Assembly (NCBI GenBank): GCA_964017195.1
Contig: OZ024900.1
Coordinates: 25,380,429 to 25,444,428 of the forward strand
Origin: Siderastrea radians
Taxonomy: Eukaryota; Cnidaria; Anthozoa; Scleractinia; Rhizangiidae
Direction of reading: 5' to 3'
Length of the DNA stretch: 64,000 bases
This document shows positions 24,601 through 37,200 of this stretch, piece by piece. Positions within the stretch are counted from its first letter, which is position 1. Each line of letters starts with the position of its first letter. The notes under the pieces are model-generated. The model was given only the letters and a program-made list of their open reading frames with translations, was not told where the DNA came from and searched no databases. Made by a program: the position numbers and the translations under genes.

Positions 24601-27600
24601 CTAACCTTCTTTGTGGTCAGCTAACAAAGAACATTCATCCAGTGAACTTAAGTCTACATGTATTGAGCCAGGGTCTAGAATATCATCTGTTTCTCCTTCT
24701 TTGTCAGATGAACTGTGTCTTTGTTGATCAGCTGTCATGTCAGATGATATCTGTGGCAATGTTCTATCTTGTGTTATTTCCACAGGTGTGGTTGGTCTTG
24801 CCCCCGCTGATTGTATGGGGGGCAAGCGCGGTATTGACGTTAAAGACCCTGATTTTAAACTTGCTCGGTGCTTGGCTTTACTTTTTGGCAAAGTCACTGC
24901 AGCAGCAGGTTCATGCTCCTCCCCTCCCCTGTGGTCTGGGTAATTAGTTACCCATCCCTGAAGGTCTGTCAGATCAGAATTCATGGAATCTAAAGTTTTT
25001 TGAAGCAGAAGTTGAGATAACAAGTCTTCTTTCTGTTTAGCATTTAACTGAGCATATGGATCTTTTCTTTGTGGCGGGAACTCAACTTCAGAGAGTCTAT
25101 TACTCAATGATTCTGTTGGACTCAGAGCTCTGGAAGATGGAGCATATTCCTCAGTTTCACTGTTCAAAGAAATCAGTGATGCAGCTCCAGTGGACATGCC
25201 ATTCTTGTAAAAATGAAATGAGCTTTCAAACATCGAGCTTGACGGGGAGAGTGGAGGAAGAGACATTGTACTGTATGGCTGTGGTTTATCAGGAAAGAGA
25301 GTGCTCATTGCACCATCACCATGCATTGGAGCTAGTTTTGGATCAAAAGTCAGTAAGGCTGGGTCCTTAATAGATCCTGTTGCCGCGAGCTTATTCCATG
25401 TGTCTTCTTGCAGTGAATTTCCAAGAGTAGCAATGTAACGTTTTGGTGAAAAGCCTGGTCTCACAGACTGGTCTTTGTAACCACTTAGTCGCTTCTGAAG
25501 CAATGCGAGAAAGAGAGGGTCACCCTACAATGATAAAAAAACGATGAATAAGAGTAACATAGAAAGACAGTTTGACAATGAAAACAATCGCTGAGGCCCA
25601 ACTGCTTGAACAAAGTTTCAACAGGTATTAAGTGTCTTTGTCTAAACCAATTTTACAAGCAGGGTCATGGCAATTAGGCCAATTTGTTAGACTCTATACA
25701 TGTATATATTGTGGTTCAATTTTATCCTTGGTTCAATTTTAATTTTGCTTTGTTTTAAGCTCACTATCATACATTACCATAAACAAAAACAAAAGAAAAT
25801 AAAAATGGAACCACAACAATACACTGTACAAATGGCTTTGGTTTGTAGAAGTTCTGTTAATATCATTGTAACCACTTAAGTGTGTGTTTTATGCAGTTCC
25901 AGTATCAACCTCAATTTGGTCTTGAACCATGTCTATGTTTGAGTCACTTTAGATGGTGCAACTTTGTTGTATGGAACACGCTGATGAATGGCCTACACAA
26001 ATGACGTGTTACGATTTCTTCAATGACACAAACAGCACACACTACAGAAGTCATATGTGACGGCCATTAGCAAAAGTCACACCATCCAAATTGGTCCTTT
26101 GACTTTACTTCAGCAATCAGCTCTACATACGAAAAAACAAACAAAGCAAAACAAAAAACCACCCACACACAAGCATACAAGAATGTTTTTGGAAGAAATA
26201 TATTGCCACATTAAGAGCATTTAAGTTTCAGAAAATATGACTGCTGTCAACATGGATTCACAAAGACAGCTTCAGTTATTATGTGGCTGAACTGGGTCTT
26301 GATGAAAAGGAGCACACACTTAAAATTGGTCTCCCAAGCAACTCTGTTCTCCAACAGACTGCTGTTTAGTGTTAAGAATACTTTTTCCACTAGAGGTATT
26401 GCCAAAGATTTTAATGGGAGTGTTCTAATCACTAATGACCTGTATCTTAATAGTGTGTATGTGTGACTCTATTCAGCCTAGATATGAATTTTCTGACAAG
26501 CATGCATCTTGACAAAAGGAATTCAAGGTAAGAGTACAAGTTAGACAAAATTCTTGCGATGTCATCACCTTACCATGCCATGACTAAAGCCCGGAGGGGG
26601 GGAGGTACTCCCGTCAATTTACAATAGGTGTGTGTCACAAAATTTCTTAAACCCTAACCCTATTTAAGGATTACAAATTTCCAAAATTTGTACCCATTTT
26701 AAGGCCCAAACCCAAAAATATTACACCCTATTTAAGGGAATAGCAGTAGCTAAGATCTGTGTTAACAGGTCATTTTTTGTTTCTTTTCTTTTATAAAATT
26801 GCTTTTACGGGTAGTTCAGTTTTAATAGACCATATCTTTTTTAGTTTAGTGGATTTACGTGGAGCAAATTTATCTAATACTTAAAACAAACCTTATCTCA
26901 GAATCACACCAGAATCATAACACCGAAAAAGGGCAAAATGTATACCCTATTTAAGGACCGAGAACCTACAAACCCCATAGCCTATTCTGCACCAAAAGCA
27001 CAGCATTTACATACCCCGTTCTTCTTGTAGTCCAATATAAAGTTCCTTAAATCACCCATTGTTTTGAGCTTTACTGGAGTTTGCTTTTTAATTCTATGAC
27101 GTTTCTTTCTAGGTTTTGGAGATCCAGGAGGGAAAAAATCCTCTGCATACAGCAGTAATGCTCCTTTCCTGGTAGTAAAGGTTTTTGGTACATGTATGGC
27201 ACTTTGCTTGGTGTTTTCCACTTTAGGTAGTTTAAATGGCTTGTTCTCATATCTTGGACCAGTTTGGTAATCAGACACCTCCAGCGGTGCTGCCACCCTG
27301 TAGTTTGAACCAATCGGTGGCAAGTGAAGATCCTCCAGAGAGAAGTAATCCTACATAAAAAACACCTCAGTTAGTTACTTGTTTTTCACTGTTAATGGCG
27401 TCAGTAGCAGGGTTTTATGTGTGAAAAGCTGTATATCTGTAATTGATAAAAATAATGTCAGATGGCTACATTATATGTATTATAACACTGGCAAGCTTTG
27501 CAATTTCCCAGAAAACCATTGAGTTGTTTCATTCACGGTTAATACATTTCACCTGGCAACATGAATTGGGGTTACAAAAACTTCCAAAAAAAAGAGACCA

Positions 27601-28859
27601 AACAATGAGGAAAATCATTCAAATTCATTTACAGAACACAGGTGGCTTTTCACCTTCTTTCAAAACCTGATACTTAAAATGCATGGTACCAACTAAAGAC
27701 AGCCATGCCATTTGCAGTCGAGGGAACAAGTGCCATTTGATGGCGAAATCTTTTCTCAGAGAAAAGACTGAGCCCACGATTTTCGGCATTTGGCCAGTGG
27801 GCCACTCAGATATGAATCCTCAAGGCCTCAATCACCTCGAGTGAAATACCAAAAAGGGCTCCATTTTTAAAACTATTTAACCTGAGGACCAGTTTATTCT
27901 GTTGCTTTGAACGGCGGCTAGCTCTCAATGTGGAAGAAAAAGCAGACCGTTTGTGGAAACCTGTCTTGAATCATGTCAAAACCACGAGTGAACCGTGTTT
28001 AACCCAAGCTTAACTGCCTTACCTAAGATCAGGTAACCTTCTTTTCTGTCGGATCTTTTAACATGCTTTGAATAACGCTATATTTCAGCCTTGGAAAGCC
28101 GTAAAAACTAAATGGTTTTTTAATTCAGTGTTGTGCCCTGGCGAGGTTAATGAAGAACAATCCAAATATGTAACCAATTAAGCTTCAACAAACTATAATA
28201 TAAACTACAAACTATAACAAACTATAAACCATTATTCAACAGTAACGCATAAATTTCAGAATTTCCAACAGCCAAACTTCTCGTCGATGCTCCCAAAGCA
28301 TGTCTGGAAGTAAGGTTATGGCCTGCAGATTCCTCCGTGCTAGGGACGCCATGTTTAAAACTTGAAAACACTCCTTTCATTTTTGCGCGCGAGTTCGTAG
28401 TTCTTTCTGATTGGACAATATAAATCAGAGCTTCTTTGGACCCCTTCGTGCATAGATACGAAAATTGACCAAAAGAGGTACCCGTTCCCCCGACTGTTTG
28501 TATGAATGTGCATGAATGCAGAGAAGTACTCTTTGTGTAGAAAGTGACAAATTTGGTCAAGTCATCAAGAGAACACATGTTACAAATCATGTACAATGTA
28601 GCTTCCGTTGGATTGCTGAGTTGTGATTATGTAATATTTTACTAGTCAGTACCCCATCAGTTGGATTCTTAACAAGTTTTAACATTTTCAGAAATCATAA
28701 GGCAATTTTCAGTGTTTCCACGTGTAGCAATAGCAAATAGCTAGTTAGACATAAGACAAAATGGGATGAGGTAGCTATGCAATCCTTTCTCATAGTAAAA
28801 CATGAACACCCAACTTGGAGCTGTAGAAGGGAGTCTAGATTTTTATATTTTTTTCTCTC

Positions 28860-28924
<65 letters not shown>

Positions 28925-30100
28925 TATTTTTTGCTTCTGTTGCTTTGTTTTTGTTTTTTTCTTTGTTGTAGACAGACAAGACACCCCATCACCACACAAT
29001 GAAAAAAAAAACCACCAACAACAACATCAAAACAAAAAAGAAAAAATATAATAAACTTAAAAGGAAAAAATATAATTGACTTGACACCCGACTGCAATAC
29101 AACTCTATTATAAAGGTGGCATTTCACTGACACCCGAAGAAAGGTAGAAATTGAGAAAATGCTTTGAACGTGCACCTAAAAATCAGTCATGCACATTATT
29201 TAATTCTGAATTGCAGCAACTGCAAAAACTGTGAATTTACAGGCATTCGATAAAATATGGTTACAATAGACATTTCAACCGTGAAATGAGGGAATTAGCG
29301 CTGGAATTAAAGACTTACATCCTTTTGATTTCTGAAATAAGACTGCGCTTACTGTTGTGAAACTTTTTCACATCGTTGGTTCTTTGTTTACATTGTGAAA
29401 GAAAGACTAGTTAGTAATTAATTTTGTTATGTTGGTACCTCTCAACCGCTAACTATAAAGCAACTGAATTCTCAACAGAAAACTGCTGTTTTGCAGTGTA
29501 AATTAGAACGTATTTTCCTTTTGCAACTTTAAATCTTGTCAGAATGTCAGGCGCGAATGGAATCGGAAAAGGCATTTGTGTGCGTGCTGAAAGTTGTAAT
29601 TTAAACATTCATGATCTTTCGCTCGCAGCCTTTTTTACCTTCACAGCGGAATAAGATCAGGTTTGACTACCACACGACCAAAAAGCGACCATTTGTGCTG
29701 ATTCATAGAAACTGCCAAGCTAAACGCACGCAATCCAAACTCGATCAAACGGAACGCGATACAGCGGACAATGTCTCGAACTAAAGTCACTAAAGCGAAT
29801 ATGTCGGTCGAAGCGCGATAATTTGAGGGATTAGTTTGTTGACAAAATCCCGCAAATGACGCCAGGACGCCTTCACGCTTCCAGCCACGTAAAAAGATTT
29901 AGCATTTAACGGTGGAAGCGAATATGGCAGTGCTGTTTTGGGAAGGATCATAAAAACAAACTTAATGGCAACATGAGTTCCTATATACAGCAAACATCTT
30001 GTTGTCAGTTCTTTACCTTTTGGTCCGGGATTTCTTGCGGATCTTTCTTTGCCCTACCGTCATACGTTCCATATCCTTGGCTAAGTAGGGAAAACATCAT
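15623..30100 (-). CDS. KIAA2012: KIAA2012 homologue, coiled-coil protein, ten exons
   Basis: Coding exons, 5' to 3' on minus: 30100-30017, 27350-27015, 25524-24606, 23238-23119, 22530-22048, 20410-20219, 19689-19546, 18819-18700, 18386-17279, 16256-15623. All have GT-AG borders and matching phases, giving 1379 residues. Three blocks match human KIAA2012 as I remember it: start [11 protein letters not shown] (human has LSLLSRGHG), [19 protein letters not shown] in exon 2 (human PKTFSTRKGALILYSE), and [11 protein letters not shown]...GSIKD in exon 3 (human YSAKRYLRGLL). The middle (exons 3-7) is acidic, Ser/Pro-rich and probably disordered. Exon 9 has an Ala/Lys/Pro-rich part and an Ala-Pro-Gln run. 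From late exon 9 into exon 10 is a long Glu/Arg/Lys coiled coil, followed by a folded-looking tail ([15 protein letters not shown]). The molecular role is unknown. Exon skipping or small extra exons cannot be excluded. Confidence 0.85.
18415..18445. repeat. (CAGT)n microsatellite
   Basis: About eight CAGT units lie in the intron between exons 8 and 9 of the KIAA2012 homologue, roughly 30 bases upstream (in transcript sense) of the exon 9 acceptor. Length change here could affect the acceptor region. Confidence 0.9.
19159..19432. repeat. Dispersed repeat related to 1517-1904
   Basis: Shares blocks with the element at 1517-1904: a CTACTCAGTAAA start, TATACGGGGAGGCTCCGCCC, GCAAAAATTGCACCCCTTT, and a distal TTTTGCCAAAACGTGGCACCC. 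It lies in the intron between exons 7 and 8 and lacks the full C/G-run end. Confidence 0.6.
20697..20790. repeat. Fragment of the TGACGTAA/TGACTCA repeat family
   Basis: Blocks CGTGACGAAAA, ATATTTTG, GATGACGTAATGTTTAAA and TGATGACTCAGCT occur here in the same order as in the tandem pair at 47638-48154. It lies in the intron between exons 5 and 6 of the KIAA2012 homologue. Confidence 0.6.
23679..24070. mobile_element. 392-bp MITE with 22-bp inverted ends
   Basis: The left end TACCATATTTACTCGATTAA(GC) matches the reverse complement of the right end (TACTGTATTTACTTGACTAA, then GC) with four mismatches. The interior has repeated GC-rich GCGCTTAA/TAAGCGCC units near each end, another arm-like pair. 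It is non-coding, in the intron between exons 3 and 4 of the KIAA2012 homologue. A fragment of the same TAAGCGCCCCC type is near 38032-38100. Confidence 0.65.
26590..26995. repeat. GGTACTCCC-type dispersed repeat
   Basis: Starts CCCGGAGGGGGGGAGGTACT, followed by repeated ACCCTATTTAAGG units (near 26660, 26730 and 26945) and AACCCTAACCC-like text. It ends a few bases from the donor side of KIAA2012-homologue exon 2. Repeats beginning with a G run and GTACTCCC are, as I recall, abundant in coral genomes. Confidence 0.5.
28860..28923. repeat. (TTA)n microsatellite
   Basis: A run of about 20 TTA/TAT units with one interruption lies in intron 1 of the KIAA2012 homologue. It produces spurious Tyr- or Ile-only open frames, which are ignored. 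Confidence 0.9.
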
Positions 30101-32596
30101 GTTAAGAGCTCTTTATCACAACACATTATCGACAAAACCCCACAAGACACGGCAAGGAATTGACTGTTCCTTTTGCGGACTGTTGAGCAAGCGGTTGCCA
30201 TAGAATGTGATCTTATTCATAATTAACTTATTAATTTATAACTCCAGACATCCATTGTTCATTTCAGTTGTTCCACCAATCAACAGCCAGACACGATTGA
30301 ACTGGACGGTAGTCTATTGAGCTTTTGTCAGTTTTTTAATGAAGTTGAAAAAAAAAAATTTGGATTTGTGTCCGAAAAATATCCGGAATCAAGGTAAAAA
30401 ATATTTACAGATATTTTCCTTTATCACTGCCAGTGAGATAACTTACAGACAGTTTTTTCCTAGCGAGTTTGTTTAAAAAGGGAAGCCCCAAGATTCTATA
30501 GAATATATAAAAGCAGAAGCTTACTGTGGTTATGGTTTTCTCAAAAGAGCTGACATTGAAAACAAAAATAACAATTAGAAATTAGAAAATAGAAAATAGT
30601 TCGATAGTACTAGTTTCAGATGTTTCCCAAGATATTAACGGTCAAGAAAATTCTCTCAAATGCAAGTTTAAGGTCATCTAAGGGCAAATCCTTTCTCAAA
30701 CCTTTAAAAACTCGGTCCACAGGACCTGCCGCACGAGGAATCCCATGTGCGCGCTCTCTCCCCTGTTCTCGTCGCTCGAGGTATCCATGAGTCCAGACAG
30801 ACTGCTTGCAGTCGTAAATCGTTTATCTTTTAATATGATGCAAACAAAATTATTCAACTGGCTAATAACTTGGCGACGGGGTGGGTGCCACCTCTAGAAG
30901 ATTACTACAGGTTTGGAACATGCTGATAACGTTGTTTCCGGCGTTTCACATGAATTATTTTCTAAAAAAAATCAATAGTATTAGTGCCCTTCAGTGTTTA
31001 AGGGATATTTTTATGCCAATATTTTAGACATTGTTATCTTGGTCACTAGAAGGTTCTTGGGCACCCTAAGATGCCCCCTCACTTTGCCCCCGAGCAGCCC
31101 GAGCAATTAATGGCCTCGAACGACCCTAAGGATCACAAATAGGAAACAGGCCGAAGACGCCATTAGCATTTACAGTACAATAACACTGGCAAGAGAGAAA
31201 ACAGGATAAACAAACAAGATAGTGTCTTGGACATTTAATGGTTTTGTATTAATAAATACTATCCACGCATTATTTTACTTAAGAAAATACAATTCAAATA
31301 CATACACAACGTATTAAATATCTGCGTAGAACGTTTGCTATATTAGTCTACGATCCCTCACATCGCAAACTTTTGAAATTGAATAAAGGAACAAATCATA
31401 AATAAAACCAGGCAGTTATAGGAAAGATATTCAATGCCTTAAAAAAGGCATCATTAATCACGAAAAACGAGCAGTGGTAGCTTGCAAACGGGCTCCACGG
31501 TGGGGGAAATAACGCGAGAAAAAAATTGGCGACCGAAGAAAACCACCCCGAACCACCCCGTTCTCTCCCCCCCCCCCCCCCCCCCCTCTGTCACGGGCTC
31601 GCTTCGCTGGCCAATCTTTTTTGCGTTATATTCCCCAGCGCGGCCAATAACGGCTGCGTTGGAGACTACAGAGTCAACGTTTAAATTCTCCTTACTGACT
31701 CTGAAATACGGGTTTATGCATTAGTTGAGAGGACAAAATCAATCATCAAGTCCCTTTCACGATGAACTTCTTGTCACCTCCCGGCCGTAGGCTATGCAGG
31801 ATTGACTGGAGTTATGAGAAATGAAATGCTGATCAATGATCATCAGTTGGGGTTTTCAGGTTATCAACCTCTTAATTCTTGAGTACGCGAGCAGGTTCAC
31901 AAACAAATAACCAACCAACAAACAAACAAGCACTGTGAACAGACAACACTTAAACACTAAACTGCCACATTTACAAAATCAAACACGTTATGCAGAGGTA
32001 GCCACAAAATATGAGAATTCGTGAATATACTTCTTTACAAACTAAAACAGTGTACATTTAGAATAAAAGTACGAGAAAGTCGCAACCAATAAAATCTCGA
32101 CAAAAGAAAAACAGCCAATGACATTTCACTAAGTATATATCCAAACATATCCCAAAATTTACCATTTTAATGTAGAAAACGTATAACTTACTTTCATATA
32201 TATTATTGCAAATAATAAATTAGAAGCCATAATTCAATGGAGAAATCCTAAAAAATTGCATATACTGCATTGTAAAACTATATACATAGTTAATATATAT
32301 ACTGGAATTAAGAACATACTACACCAGTCAAGACGGTCGCACGAAAGTGACATCTTTTTATAAATAAACTCGAAACAACCCTTAGCCCCCGATTAGGAAT
32401 CAGATTCACGAGGACGCTACTTTTAGAACAAAATGTTTTGGGAAAGATAATTTATTGCCTAAACGCATTATTCATATAAACTAACGATAATATTCATGAA
32501 GTAAGTAAATATTGCACATATACAGCCGAGTGAAGGTAGGTCATGTCTAAAGAACCCTAATGCCTCAAATTTTCGCGAAAACTTTTAAACTCAAGT
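30101..32596. other. Upstream region of the KIAA2012 homologue
   Basis: The promoter and 5' UTR of the KIAA2012 homologue must lie here if the ATG at 30100 is right, but I cannot place a TATA box or initiator with confidence. A C run of about 23 at 31568-31586 interrupts otherwise AT-rich DNA. No other gene is supported. Confidence 0.4.
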
Positions 32597-33063
32597 GGGC
32601 TGGATTCACGAAGCCCTCCTAAGCTAAGTTGTGTCCTAAATATTTAACAATTATTCGCCGTAGGCGAAGTGAATATTGTGGAATAATCCCCGTGACGAAG
32701 TCGAGGAGATTATTCCACAACATTCGCTGAGCCTCAGGAGAATAATTGTTTTAGTATAATTGCTCAGGTGATTATCAGAGCAAATGCATTTTCTTTTTTG
32801 TTTTCTCCAGAAACATCAAAAATCGCGCGGTGGCCATTTTGAAAATTAGTGCTTCAGTATTATAATCATCTCCCGCGGGGTGATATTATAGTAAAATATG
32901 ACGTAATCCTCCAACAATCAGTGTGCGCGCTTCTCTATAATCACCTGAGCAATTATACTAAATGTTTCTTAACAATAGCACATTGCTGGAATAACAACAG
33001 GCTATTGTTAAGAAACAATATATAGGTACATCTTAACTTAGGAAGGCTTCATGAATTCAGCCC
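32597..33063. mobile_element. Palindromic MITE carrying two further nested MITEs
   Basis: The outer ends GGGCTGGATTCACGAAGCCC and the reverse complement of CTTCATGAATTCAGCCC pair over about 30 bases. Inside, 32646-32750 has ends AACAATTATTC/GAATAATTGTT with an inner TATTGTGGAATAAT palindrome. Directly adjoining, 32750-32962 has ends TTTAGTATAATTGCTCAGGT and the matching ACCTGAGCAATTATACTAAA. All are non-coding, in the region between the two host genes. Confidence 0.65.
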
Positions 33064-33848
33064 CGGAAACAAAAAACTAACACGTAGTAAAAGAAGCATG
33101 ATAAAGCCCCCCCCCCCCCCCCCCGCTTCATTTGGGGTGCGTTCGAATAGCCTTATTCTGGAATGTATCTATGTTTGTATCTTAATATTGTGTGTAGGTA
33201 AGATGGTCGTAGGCGTTACCACTAGATAAAGTTTAATGCCAAGACCACTCCATTTCTTCTTACTCTGGAATATGGCCGGTTTGGCGCGAAATGTAATCCT
33301 CGTGGTTTTAGGAGGCATTAGGGTATCTCGGACTTTGTGACAAAAAAGGGGAAGGCCAAACTCTTTCTGCTGCTTGGAGATTGAACACCAGTAATGATAA
33401 CATCAACCTACAATGAGCAAGCAAATAATAGTGAGACAGAGCAATTAGCCCCGCAATATACATCTCCTTGTCCATGGACGCTGCACCCACCCTGGGTACC
33501 AGAGGATTTCTTGCGTGCTGTCGTGGCGTGGCTGACTGAAAGAAGGTCAACGAGCAATGGAGCGGCTGACCAAGCTTGTTGGAACCAGATGTGGAAATAT
33601 TGGCCAAGCTCTTTTCTTTGTTCACATGTGGACCAAGATGAACAAAGAAAGAAACAAAGCAAATTAAAAAAAAAAAAAACAAACAAATAAACAAAGAAAA
33701 AAACATACAAAATACGTATTCGGAAAGGTAAATGCACGCTGGCTGTCCAGACCAAAGAATCTGGACACTCGGGCAGCCAACCAAATCGCACGATTCAACT
33801 CATCTGATCGCGTACGGAACAAATAAGTAAAGAGACACTAAGGATGGC

Positions 33849-33854
33849 TTTATT
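33849..33854 (-). terminator. Possible poly(A) signal for the kinase gene
   Basis: AATAAA on the minus strand about 450 bases past the kinase stop. Other AT-rich hexamers exist nearby, so this is only a candidate. Confidence 0.25.
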
Positions 33855-33943
33855 TGCAGCATACGTGTTATTTCCAATGTTCCCCGGCCATTTCTATAAA
33901 ATGATCTGGAGCAAATTTTCTTGTCTCAACGATGCAAAAGCGA

Positions 33944-34037
33944 GGACTCGAACCACAGACCTTCCTTGGGTGCCAGAGGAAAGTCTTGTGTGCCTAAAAT
34001 AATATGAGCTTTTCACAAGCGAGTGCACCAACTGTAC
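33944..34037 (-). repeat. tRNA-like SINE trace (degenerate A box, B box)
   Basis: On the minus strand, GGTTCGAGTCC (complement of 33944-33954) is a perfect RNA polymerase III B box. GTACAGTTGGTGCACTCGC (about 34020-34037) resembles a tRNA A box plus D stem, but the spacing and missing arms rule out a functional tRNA. It is probably a tRNA-derived SINE. It lies just beyond the kinase stop codon, so it may be in that 3' UTR. Confidence 0.45.
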
Positions 34038-34299
34038 CCTACAACAGATCAACGTCCCATCCGAGGGAAGGAGTAATGCCTTTAGTCACCTCACTGCTAT
34101 GGAAACTGAATTGAGTATATTTGAAAGATAGAAAGGTGGAGTTGGGTTCAATTCTAGAGTCGTTAGTCAATGATCTTATTGACCTGCGCCCTTGTGTCTA
34201 TCAAGAAGTGCAGTGCACACACAGAACTACGCTCGCACGTCGTGTGTAACGTACAAGTTGCAGAAAATCAAAATAACTTGCGCTGCTACTGACCTCAGT

Positions 34300-37200
34300 T
34301 CATTCCTCATCCTTGCTCAGCTGAATACCGTTAACTGTGAATATTGACGCCACTAAAAGAAACACATAATCCTTCATTACTATAAAGCTACTAGAGACTT
34401 CTCAAGGGCTGCATTAGGCCTAAAACAACACGGCAATATCACATTAGAAACGAAGAACTCTACGAAGATTTGCCACTACGCTTACTGAGTGGGCAACGTT
34501 TGTGAAGAAAGTGTGAAATTGTATTGCAAGTGCTATTCCGGGAGCCATCTCATAGAAAAAAAGGTTTAGAGGGCTCCCTGCTGCAATATTCATTGACCAA
34601 TATTCGTTGACGGTTGCAGCTTCAGCAGAACATCTTTCTGGAAAGACCTCGTGAGCATCTTTCTGGAAAACCTTATGAAAACTGTGCGAGTATACTGAAA
34701 TTGAATGATGATGACCATAACGCTGAATTGTCCCAGGACGCTAACGAGAACGCACCACACAGTTTATTTACACTATATGGAGGGTTAAAATTAGAAACAA
34801 GATCTCTCACTCTGTGTATAAAGGAGAGAAGCAAAAAATGGCGGTTTCTTAATGATATCGTGTTTAAGGACATCGGTTAACTTCAATTTAAGTCTGAAAT
34901 ATAACTGGAACTAAACAGTGCCTACATTTTTTCAAAGCAAATTTAAGAAAAATTTATAATAAAATAAATCAAGGAAAGAAAAAAAAAAGGAAAAAACAAA
35001 AACCAACAACAAAACGCAGACAAGCCAGACAAAGACAAGTATGTCATACCATTTGGTAACGTGAAGACTTCCTTTGGTAAGTCACTAAAGTAAACATGCC
35101 TTATAGCATCAGTTGCTGATATTCTGTTCCTTGGAACGCACTACAAAACAATGATTTATGTTACTAATATGTTCGTATTCTCGTTACGAAAACCTTAAAA
35201 ATATGAAGGGGCTTATCTATGATTTTATGAAAGGGGAAGGGTGTAAGTATGAGCACCAAAGGAGTGAACACAAATGCGTGTCCAGGTAGGAAATCCCACC
35301 TCTGAAAAAGTTTCAGTGAGGAGGGAGGTGTTCCGCAGGGAAAAGCAAATAGTCCTAAAACCCACCCATACCACACTACAGCTGAAAAAAAAAGCGGATT
35401 CAAGAGATACACAGTCAGTGCTGATTTGCTACACGTGAGTTATAGACCCTCCTATATTAGGGTTTAACCCTGGCCCCGGTTGTTCAAAGAGCGGATAACT
35501 CTATCCACTGGAGAAATCACTATCCGGTGGATAGTGTACTCTGTTTTGTTATCATTTATCCACTGGATAGTGATTTATCCGGTGTAAAGCGTTATCCACC
35601 CTTTGAACAACTGGGGCCTGGAGTCTAAGTGGTCTGTTTAGTGTGATCATCCGGGTGAGAGTAATCCTAAGAAGGACGCTTGTGAGTCAGGTAATTAGTG
35701 TATCGTCAGTTGATGGCATTTATGTTTCTGGTTACTGTTCTGATCACTCAGTTAAAAGCCATGATGTTATTGGATGTGAAGAAATGAAATAATGACTGGT
35801 GGGTTTCGATCGATCACTTCTTTCATTTTCATTGGTCTGTTGTTAGTCAAATTGTCACTTGAGAGTCTACTGTTTAGTTGTTCTGTTGATATCGTTTATA
35901 AGTCATTTGTATTGCCCAGAGAACGATTGACGTCGGTTCAGTGGCGTTTGTTCTAAGTCAGTAAACCTGTTCATTTGAGTGAATCGTTGGTAGTAGTCCG
36001 TACTGTAATTGAGTCTCAAGAGTTATTTTGCGAGCTTCTGCAGCTCGTTTGAAAATGGTGCTCAACAACGTTATTGTTGACATCCGTGCTTCTAGTCGCT
36101 CGTTTGTAGAAAGTTGTCAGTTCAAATTTCGGCTTGTGTCTGTCAGTGGCTTGGCATCTGCAGCATTTGATTTTTCGTCTACATTTCAGGGTCTCAAAGG
36201 GGAGGTCTTTGGAGCCCGGAGCCCAAAGCCTTTTACTACTTGGAGCCCGGACAAAAATGATGTTTCTTGCTAATTGGATCCCTAGAGTACAGTTGTGGAG
36301 CCCTTGAGCCCCAATTTTTGTGTGTTGGAGCCCTGGAGCCTACGTTTTTTAGCCCTAAACCCCTTTGGGACACCGACATTTTGTTTTTCAAACTTTTGTC
36401 TCTTGTTGTCAGCCTGTAGTACCCATCACATACACTAACGCTGTAACGAATTTGCCGGCGATTTGGCTTGTGAGGCTTGGCTTGTCTACTTTGTTTGTGA
36501 CTCATTATCAGTAAATTAATTCATTTCATCATTTACCTGAACCATTTCTGTGGCCAGAGATTCACCTCCAGCGATAAGCAACAACCTGTGGTGATCACAA
36601 ATACAACAAAATAATACTGTTACTTTCTACCTACATCACAGTACACTTCATTATGTCATCTAACTACTTTCCGTACATTGTTTTTATCTTGACGTGAAAA
36701 TTACAAGCACGTGTTTAGCGAAAAAAGTAAAGAAGAAAGTGGATCACTTACTTTGGGGCAACAATGCCAAGTCGCTGAGGTGGAAAATCAACAAACAAAT
36801 CTAAAGAAAATTAAAAAAATCCTTTCAAACTGACAGTAATGTAACTGGACTCGTCTTACACCATGGAAGAAAGAAATAGTTGCATTTCAAGTATTTTTTA
36901 GCTTAAGGCGTTCTCGGTTAAGCACAGCTGTTGATTAGAATTACTTCATTTCTTTATTTCTTCTTTCCAAAGCAGTGGTTCCCATGGTAATAGCTGTCTT
37001 CTTTTAACACACCGCCACCTAGTCAGATACCAGAGTTTCAAACAGCTAGTGCCAGTAATTTCAAAGATATGGATTGTTTTAAGGTTGCATTACACTTTTC
37101 TGTTTCAATCTGATAGTCCACCCACCTGAGCCCACATTTTATTAGTATGTCAGTACATCCTAATTTGAGGTCAAACCTGTTATAAAGTGGGATGAGCTAA

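Noticed and set aside
28222..28596. 124-codon minus-strand open frame in intron 1 of the KIAA2012 homologue
   Set aside because: No domain, no splice logic, and exon 1 joins exon 2 in phase without it.
28777..29002. Tyr-only and Ile-only open frames
   Set aside because: Translation of a (TTA)n microsatellite.
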